Positions 15,235 through 19,861 of a stretch of DNA of 19,861 nucleotides are shown in pieces. Position 1 is the stretch's first letter; each line of letters begins with the position of its first letter. The stretch comes from JBBAAP01 sp043808305 (GTDB lineage: Bacteria; Planctomycetota; MHYJ01; JACQXL01). A model generated the notes under the pieces. That model made no database searches, was not told the DNA's origin, and saw only the letters and a list, made by a program, of their open reading frames with translations. Position numbers and translations under genes: made by a program. The stretch covers positions 1 to 19,861 of the forward strand of contig JAZDFB010000070.1 of assembly GCA_043808305.1 (NCBI GenBank), in the 5' to 3' direction.

Positions 15235-16246
15235 AAAAGGCATCACACTGGTAGAACTTCTGGTAGTCTTTTCCTTAATTGCCATTATGGGTGGCATAGG
15301 ATTGGGCATCTGGTCGCACTCCGGCAAACAAGTCGGTTTCCAGGCCCAGCGCGGTGAAATTAACGCCATGATACAGCTGGTGCAGACTATGGCGCGGATA
15401 GAAAAGCGCAGCGTCAGTCTGACCGTGGACCCGGCTGCGAAAGAGGCCTACTATATTACGAAAAAAACTTATGGGCAGTGGCATTTTGAGGACTATATAA
15501 CGGCAACCGACACCACCACTGGCGCATTCGGGCTGAACGGCCAGTTAAGCGGCCCCATCACCGTCACCGCCAATGGTTACGTGGGTAGCGGTCTCTTTCT
15601 GGAGAACATCCCGAACAGTAGTTCGCCCTGTTGCCGAATAAATAAAATCCCTCTTTTAAACAGGGCCGAAGGCTTGATGGTGGAATTAGCTATTTATCCC
15701 ACGTTGATGGCGCAAGGGCTAAACTTAGTCATACTGTACAAAAACGGTGGATTTTCCCTGATGCTGACGGAGAACGATTCCATCAGGTTAACCTTCGGCG
15801 AGTCAGCCGTAAGCACTACTGCGAACACTATACGTTGCCAAAGATGGACCCCCCTGTGTTTTATGTTTGAACCTGATGTTTACGGCCAGGTGCAATCAAA
15901 CGGGAAACTGTCGCTTTATCTTAACGGCGTGCTTCAGGACCAGCTTTTAAACGTTGCCAAACTTGCCGGCGAAGACCCGATTACCATCGGTGCCAGCGAA
16001 GGTGGACCTCCTTTTATTGGGATGGTAGACGAGTTGAGAATCAGCGGGCTGAACAAGTCCGATCCGGTCAAGTTCGAACCGGCCGATACAGTCATCTCGG
16101 TTACAATGGTGGATGGCAGCCCCTCGCCGTTGACTCCGCCGTTCACGCTGGTCATCAACAAAGACGGGTATCTGGCCGGAGGTTCCGTCCGGCTAAGGTT
16201 CTCCTCCAATAGCTTACACGACAGTTTCGAAGTGGTTATCAAATGA
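15215..16246 (+). CDS. GspH-like pseudopilin with an internal LamG-like domain
   Basis: The 343-residue protein starts MLTAGIKKG then ITLVELLVVFSLIAIMGG, a prepilin leader with Glu at +5 but Ile instead of the usual Phe at +1. The helix continues into QRGEINAMIQLVQTMARIEK, as in GspH/FimT-like minor pseudopilins. From about 110 to 285 comes a LamG/concanavalin-like domain: LMVELAIYP, KLSLYLNGVLQ, then PPFIGMVDELRIS. The chain then returns to a pilin-like ending with TLVINKDGYL and SFEVVIK. Ordinary GspH is about 170 residues, so the LamG-like part looks like an insertion. The ATG at 15215 overlaps the gspG end by 20 bp and gives a leader of normal length; in-frame starts at 15182 and 15191 give longer leaders. 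LamG domains bind carbohydrate or protein ligands, so a tip-located binding role is plausible but unproven. Confidence 0.83.
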   Translation: MLTAGIKKGITLVELLVVFSLIAIMGGIGLGIWSHSGKQVGFQAQRGEINAMIQLVQTMARIEKRSVSLTVDPAAKEAYYITKKTYGQWHFEDYITATDTTTGAFGLNGQLSGPITVTANGYVGSGLFLENIPNSSSPCCRINKIPLLNRAEGLMVELAIYPTLMAQGLNLVILYKNGGFSLMLTENDSIRLTFGESAVSTTANTIRCQRWTPLCFMFEPDVYGQVQSNGKLSLYLNGVLQDQLLNVAKLAGEDPITIGASEGGPPFIGMVDELRISGLNKSDPVKFEPADTVISVTMVDGSPSPLTPPFTLVINKDGYLAGGSVRLRFSSNSLHDSFEVVIK

Positions 16247-16848
16247 GAATAAAATTCACATTAAAGCATGGCTTGGCTGCCTCCGCCATAATCCACCTGG
16301 CCGTGTTCGGCGTGATACTGCTGACCGGCCCGGCCAGCCGGGATTACCTGGAAGTTTCCGGCGCCCGGACTACCCCGGCTTTCAGTATAATGATTCAGCC
16401 GAACCAGCCGCCCGAGAAAACGGTAAAACAGATGGACGACGCGATAGCCCTCGAACAACAAAACCTTTTCCCCCGCGAAACTGTTTCTCCTGATGCTATC
16501 GTGCTCAAAGACCCGGTTTCTTATCAGCACATCAAGATGCTTAATGAAATAGTAGTCAGCACCTTTGCCCGGCCTCTTCCCGACAGCATAAAAAACAATC
16601 CTCCGGCTTACCCCTATGCCGCTCAGAAGGGAAATCAGGAAGGCGTGGTGATACTGCTGGTTGATGTCAAGCCGTCCGGAGAGGTTATCCGGGTTGATGT
16701 TATCCAAACGTCCGGATATGCCATGCTCGATCAGGCGGCCAGTGAAGCCGTAACCAAATGGCGGTTTAACCCGGCTAAGAAAAATGGTAAAGCGGTTTAC
16801 GCTCAGGTCCGGATACCGGTCCGGTTCCGCCTGATTGAAAACCAGTAA
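16243..16848 (+). CDS. TonB-family energy transducer protein
   Basis: The 201-residue protein has one N-terminal membrane helix (about 9-27), a periplasmic linker, and a TonB C-terminal domain (about 112-198) with PPAYPYAAQKGNQEGVVIL, VIRVDVIQTSGYAMLDQAA and KWRFNPAKKNGK. The linker is short and not strongly Pro/Lys-rich. TonB proteins carry proton-motive force from ExbB/ExbD to outer-membrane receptors; no exbB, exbD or receptor gene is here. Its ATG overlaps the previous stop (ATGA), so it belongs to the pseudopilus transcript. TonB-like C-terminal domains also occur in proteins that simply bind outer-membrane or wall partners, so a structural role in this machine is an alternative. Domain call confident, role inferred. 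Confidence 0.88.
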   Translation: MRIKFTLKHGLAASAIIHLAVFGVILLTGPASRDYLEVSGARTTPAFSIMIQPNQPPEKTVKQMDDAIALEQQNLFPRETVSPDAIVLKDPVSYQHIKMLNEIVVSTFARPLPDSIKNNPPAYPYAAQKGNQEGVVILLVDVKPSGEVIRVDVIQTSGYAMLDQAASEAVTKWRFNPAKKNGKAVYAQVRIPVRFRLIENQ

Positions 16849-16881
16849 GTAACCCCCGGTAATTTGAACACCTAAAAATAA

Positions 16882-16909
16882 TTGACTTAGCCAAACGATT
16901 TGTTATGTA
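16882..16909 (+). promoter_or_regulatory. Promoter of tRNA-Lys
   Basis: TTGACT (16882-16887), a 16-bp spacer and TATGTA (16904-16909). The tRNA begins at 16919, about 10 bases after the -10 box, so transcription would start within a few bases of the mature 5' end. Confidence 0.65.
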
Positions 16910-16918
16910 AATGACTAT

Positions 16919-16991
16919 GCGCCTTTAGCTCAGTTGGTAGAGCAGCTGACTCTTAATCAGCTGGCCGTAGGTTCGAGTCCTACAAGGCGCA
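16919..16991 (+). tRNA. tRNA-Lys (anticodon CTT)
   Basis: This is a complete cloverleaf. The acceptor stem GCGCCTT 16919-16925 pairs with AAGGCGC 16984-16990, and the discriminator is A 16991. The D arm is GCTC...GAGC. The anticodon stem GCTGA/TCAGC has loop CTCTTAA, placing CTT at 16952-16954, which reads AAG lysine codons. The variable loop has 5 nt, and the T arm is GTAGG-TTCGAGT-CCTAC. The 3' CCA is not encoded. Confidence 0.97.
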
Positions 16992-17052
16992 AATTAATTA
17001 GGGACACTTCGAACCCATCTTCAGCTTGATTTTCTTGCCCGATCACGCAGAT

Positions 17053-17081
17053 TTGATAATCTACCTGTAAAATGATAATAT
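17053..17081 (+). promoter_or_regulatory. Candidate promoter for the zinc-finger/winged-helix gene
   Basis: TTGATA (17053-17058), a 17-bp spacer and TAATAT (17076-17081), 48 bp before ATG 17130. It overlaps a small inverted repeat AGATT 17049-17053 / AATCT 17058-17062. Confidence 0.4.
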
Positions 17082-17129
17082 TAGTTGCCAAGCAATAGAA
17101 ACGATGGCTTTATTAAGAGAAAGGTTTAT

Positions 17130-17663
17130 ATGGCAAAAGGAAAGAAAATTAAGAATGAATGCAAAACGTTCAAACAGAATCTGACCGACTATTTCATGGG
17201 CGATACGGCCTGTTTGGATAAGGCCAATCAAGGCAAGTTTTTCGGGCACCTCAGGGAATGCGCATCATGCCGCCAGGAGCTGTTTGACTGGGAAAACGTC
17301 TACGGCGCGCTGGTCACCAAGCAGACTCCGCATAAACCCGAAACAAAAAAGCGCATGAACGACCTGCGCCAAAAAATGCTGTCTGAAACCGCCCAACTAC
17401 CATATTTGGTTATCAAGGAGGGGAAGGTCATCTCCGCCGATACCGAGCTGGGCGACCCGTCCGGCCTGGTCTGGCGATGCGTGGCAAAGCACGGCGTGGT
17501 TAAACTAGCTGATTTGCCAGAGCTGACCAATCTGCCCGCGGAACAGGCGTTTGGCGCATATGGCTGGCTGGCCAGGGAAAATAAACTTATAATCGTCCGT
17601 AAAGACAACCTGAATAAATACATCTGCCTGACTGAAGGCGAACGAAAACAGATTCAGGCTTAG
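17130..17663 (+). CDS. zf-HC2 zinc-motif protein with DUF2582-type winged helix
   Basis: This 177-residue protein has two recognisable parts. The N-terminal part carries FGHLRECASCRQEL, the H-x3-C-x2-C pattern of zf-HC2 anti-sigma-factor zinc-binding domains, with an upstream Cys. The C-terminal part (about 110-177) has GLVWRCVAKHGVV and FGAYGWLARENKLIIV, which match the DUF2582 winged-helix family. There is no membrane segment, unlike many zf-HC2 anti-sigma factors, so a soluble zinc- or redox-responsive regulator is likely. ATG 17130 is chosen for its upstream AGAGAAAGG (17117-17125); an in-frame upstream start at 17085 is poor. No sigma factor is adjacent; the next gene, 72 bp on, is a Ser/Thr kinase. 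The pairing of these two domains is uncommon in my knowledge. Confidence 0.78.
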   Translation: MAKGKKIKNECKTFKQNLTDYFMGDTACLDKANQGKFFGHLRECASCRQELFDWENVYGALVTKQTPHKPETKKRMNDLRQKMLSETAQLPYLVIKEGKVISADTELGDPSGLVWRCVAKHGVVKLADLPELTNLPAEQAFGAYGWLARENKLIIVRKDNLNKYICLTEGERKQIQA

Positions 17664-17735
17664 AATTATTTGAGCCTTGGCTGAAAGAAGAATCTGCGTA
17701 ATAATGCTTAAGCGGAGCTTTTACAGGAGGAAAAT

Positions 17736-19861
17736 ATGCCTGAAAAATTTGAGCGCTATCTGATTGAGGGAAAATTAGGCCAGGGCGGCATGGCCGCCGT
17801 TTATCTGGCTACCGACCAATCACTTAATCGCCAGATTGCGCTTAAAGTCATCAATTCGGACGACAAAGAATCACTGGAACGATTTCAGCGCGAAGCACAC
17901 GCCGTCGCAAAGCTCAAACATCCCAATATTGTCCAGATTTATGATGTCGGCATCTTCGGCAGCCGGCATTATTTTACTATGGAGTATATAGACGGGGTTA
18001 CTCTGGATAAAATGATTGAAGCCAGCTTTAAGCCGAGCATTCAGGATATTATTAATATTATTTCCCAGGTTGCCTCGGCGCTTGATTATGCCCATCAGAA
18101 TGGTATTGTTCATCGCGATATCAAGCCGTCCAATATCCTTATAAATAAATCCGGTAATGCCTACCTCGCCGATTTCGGGATTGCTAAACAGGTAACCGGC
18201 CTTGACAAGAAGCTGACCGTTACCGGCACGACTGTGGGCACGCCTGAATATATGTCGCCGGAGCAGACCAAAGGCAATAACAAAGAGATTGACTCGCGCA
18301 GTGATATTTTTTCCTTGGGCGCTACTTTGTATCATTGCATTACCAGCCGATTGCCGTTTGAAGGCGGGAACATCTATGAGACCATCTCGAATATCGTTAA
18401 CAAAGACCCGGCGCCTCCGACTACGATTGTCCGTTCGTTAAACAGAGATATAGAGACTATTTGCTTGAAGTGCTTGGATAAAGATAAAACAAAACGGTAT
18501 CAGACAGCCGGTGAATTGGTTGATGACTTAAAACGGTATTTATCCGGCGAGCCTATCCTGGCCAGGCGGACTATGTATGTGACCAAGGCCTGGTACAAAG
18601 CTAAAAAGAACAAGGCCGCCAGTTTAGGAGTTGCCAGCGCGGTGGTGATATTATTGATAGCTTTAATTGCCTGGCGCGTCGGCGCTGCCGGGACAGCCGC
18701 CAAACTGGCCCAATATCGTAAGGAAGCTTATGCTTGTTATGGGCAGAATAAATATGAAGATGCGCGGGTAGCTTGCGAGAAGATAAGAGCCATAACCAAG
18801 GCGGATGAGAAGCTGAACGCACTCTACGAAAAATGCCTGGCTGTTATAGAGCAAGAAAAGGCGCAGGCTAAAGTCCGGGAAGAAAAGAGCAAAATTAGGG
18901 AACGGGCCAAAATGATCCTGGGCCGGGCATCTGCTGCAAATAAGTTTGAGGAAAAAATGACATTTGCCAATGAAGCGCTTAAAATAGACCCTGATTTCGG
19001 CGAGGCTTATCATTTTATCGGTAAAGTCTATACGGCCAAGGCCGCCGAAGCCGGATGGGATTCCGATGAATATCCAAAGCTGATAGACAAGGCCTATGAA
19101 TATTTTACCGAGGCGATTAAAACAACACCGACTCTGGCATATTCATATTACGAGAGGGCGGTGATTAATTTGAATATTTATAATAAACTTGAAAAAGCCC
19201 TGGATGATTTCGAGAAGGTTTTAAATTATGATCCTAACAGCTATATGGGATGGTTTGCCAAGGGGGTTATTGAAGATGCTCAGCAAAAATATGACCAGGC
19301 CATTGCCAGTTACACCAAGGCGATAGATGTTTATCCTGACTATGGCGAGGCCTACGGGAACCGAGGGAATACCTATAGCCATAAAGGCGACCTTGATAAA
19401 GCTATTGAGGATTTCACACGGCTGATAAAGCTGGATCAAAGATCCTGGGGCGGGTACAATAACCGCGCTATTGCTTATATGGATAAAGCGGAGCTTGAGT
19501 CCCGCCAAGGCGGGAATGCATACCGTAAGCTGATAGATCAGTCTATTGCGGACTACGATGAGGCGATCAGGATAAATCCTCGATATATAGAGGCCTACGC
19601 CAACCGCGGCAGCGCATACAGGAGAAAAGGTGAGCTGGATAAGGCGATGGCGGATTATAACGAGGCCATCCGGCTGAACCCAAAATATGGCGGGGCATAC
19701 TTTAACCGCGGTAATATTTACATGGCCAAAAATGAATTAGACAAGGCCATCGCGGATTACGATGAGGCAATCAGACTGGTGTCGAATTATGCCGAGGGAT
19801 ATGTTAATCGGGGGATTGCTTACAAAAATAAAGGCGAAACAGACAAGGCCATAGCAGATTA
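17736..19861 (+). CDS. Ser/Thr protein kinase with membrane helix and TPR tail (3' end outside window)
   Basis: The frame is open to the window end, giving 708 codons. The Hanks-type kinase domain (about 8-265) is complete: glycine loop GKLGQGGMAAVY, Lys37 in IALK, Glu53, catalytic HRDIKPSN with D128, DFG at 146-148, and GTPEYMSPEQ with SPE at 174-176. All catalytic residues are present, so the enzyme should phosphorylate Ser/Thr. A membrane helix follows (294-313), then a charged coiled-coil-like stretch (about 320-390) and TPRs from about 393, with patterns such as GELDKAMADYNEAIRL. The TPR side would lie outside the inner membrane. AGGAGG at 17725-17730, five bases before the ATG, is the strongest ribosome binding site seen here. 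The left-edge TPR protein carries closely related repeats. Substrates are not shown; FHA proteins such as the one at 7269 are plausible readers. Confidence 0.95.
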   Translation, partial: MPEKFERYLIEGKLGQGGMAAVYLATDQSLNRQIALKVINSDDKESLERFQREAHAVAKLKHPNIVQIYDVGIFGSRHYFTMEYIDGVTLDKMIEASFKPSIQDIINIISQVASALDYAHQNGIVHRDIKPSNILINKSGNAYLADFGIAKQVTGLDKKLTVTGTTVGTPEYMSPEQTKGNNKEIDSRSDIFSLGATLYHCITSRLPFEGGNIYETISNIVNKDPAPPTTIVRSLNRDIETICLKCLDKDKTKRYQTAGELVDDLKRYLSGEPILARRTMYVTKAWYKAKKNKAASLGVASAVVILLIALIAWRVGAAGTAAKLAQYRKEAYACYGQNKYEDARVACEKIRAITKADEKLNALYEKCLAVIEQEKAQAKVREEKSKIRERAKMILGRASAANKFEEKMTFANEALKIDPDFGEAYHFIGKVYTAKAAEAGWDSDEYPKLIDKAYEYFTEAIKTTPTLAYSYYERAVINLNIYNKLEKALDDFEKVLNYDPNSYMGWFAKGVIEDAQQKYDQAIASYTKAIDVYPDYGEAYGNRGNTYSHKGDLDKAIEDFTRLIKLDQRSWGGYNNRAIAYMDKAELESRQGGNAYRKLIDQSIADYDEAIRINPRYIEAYANRGSAYRRKGELDKAMADYNEAIRLNPKYGGAYFNRGNIYMAKNELDKAIADYDEAIRLVSNYAEGYVNRGIAYKNKGETDKAIAD

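Overview
The window looks like a chromosomal piece from an uncultivated Gram-negative bacterium, most plausibly a planctomycete or a relative. This is inferred from gene types: a Hanks-type Ser/Thr kinase with a membrane segment and a long TPR tail, secreted HEAT-repeat proteins with a DUF4159-like domain, FHA proteins, a pseudopilin carrying a LamG-like domain, and a TonB-type protein. No marker gene fixes the taxon. All recognisable genes lie on the plus strand. Both window edges fall inside arrays of near-identical TPR-coding repeats, as expected if assembly stopped at those repeats.

Layout. At 1-702 is the C-terminal end of a TPR protein. Positions 703-1863 hold no convincing gene, but contain hairpins, a striking array of twelve 22-bp tandem repeats (1396-1659, with a decayed tail to 1680) and a long palindrome (1736-1763). 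These lie just upstream of a gene for a protein with two excisionase-type helix-turn-helix domains (1864-2652). A second non-coding stretch with inverted and direct repeats follows (2653-3050). A good promoter then starts a ybaB-like gene, followed 20 bp later by a secreted HEAT/DUF4159-like protein (3447-5153). That gene is duplicated in tandem (5333-7039), and the second copy has its own promoter. A 140-bp nested inverted-repeat, terminator-like structure closes this block.

Positions 7269-16848 form one tightly packed unit of seven genes: a double-FHA membrane protein, a fused PilM-PilN (GspL-like) protein, a PilO/GspM-like protein, a membrane-anchored TPR protein with a jelly-roll-like C-terminus, a GspG-like pseudopilin, a second pseudopilin with a LamG-like domain inside its globular part, and a TonB-domain protein. 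Gaps are 6 and 1 bp, and the later genes overlap by 4 to 20 bp. It reads as a divergent type II secretion/type IV pilus inner-membrane platform plus pseudopilus. The ATPase, the polytopic membrane protein and the secretin are not in the window.

A tRNA-Lys(CTT) with its own promoter follows. Next is a small protein joining a zf-HC2 anti-sigma-type zinc motif to a DUF2582-type winged helix, and then the Ser/Thr kinase, which runs off the end. A kinase near an operon that opens with two phosphothreonine-binding FHA domains suggests phospho-signalling into the secretion platform, but this link is inference only.
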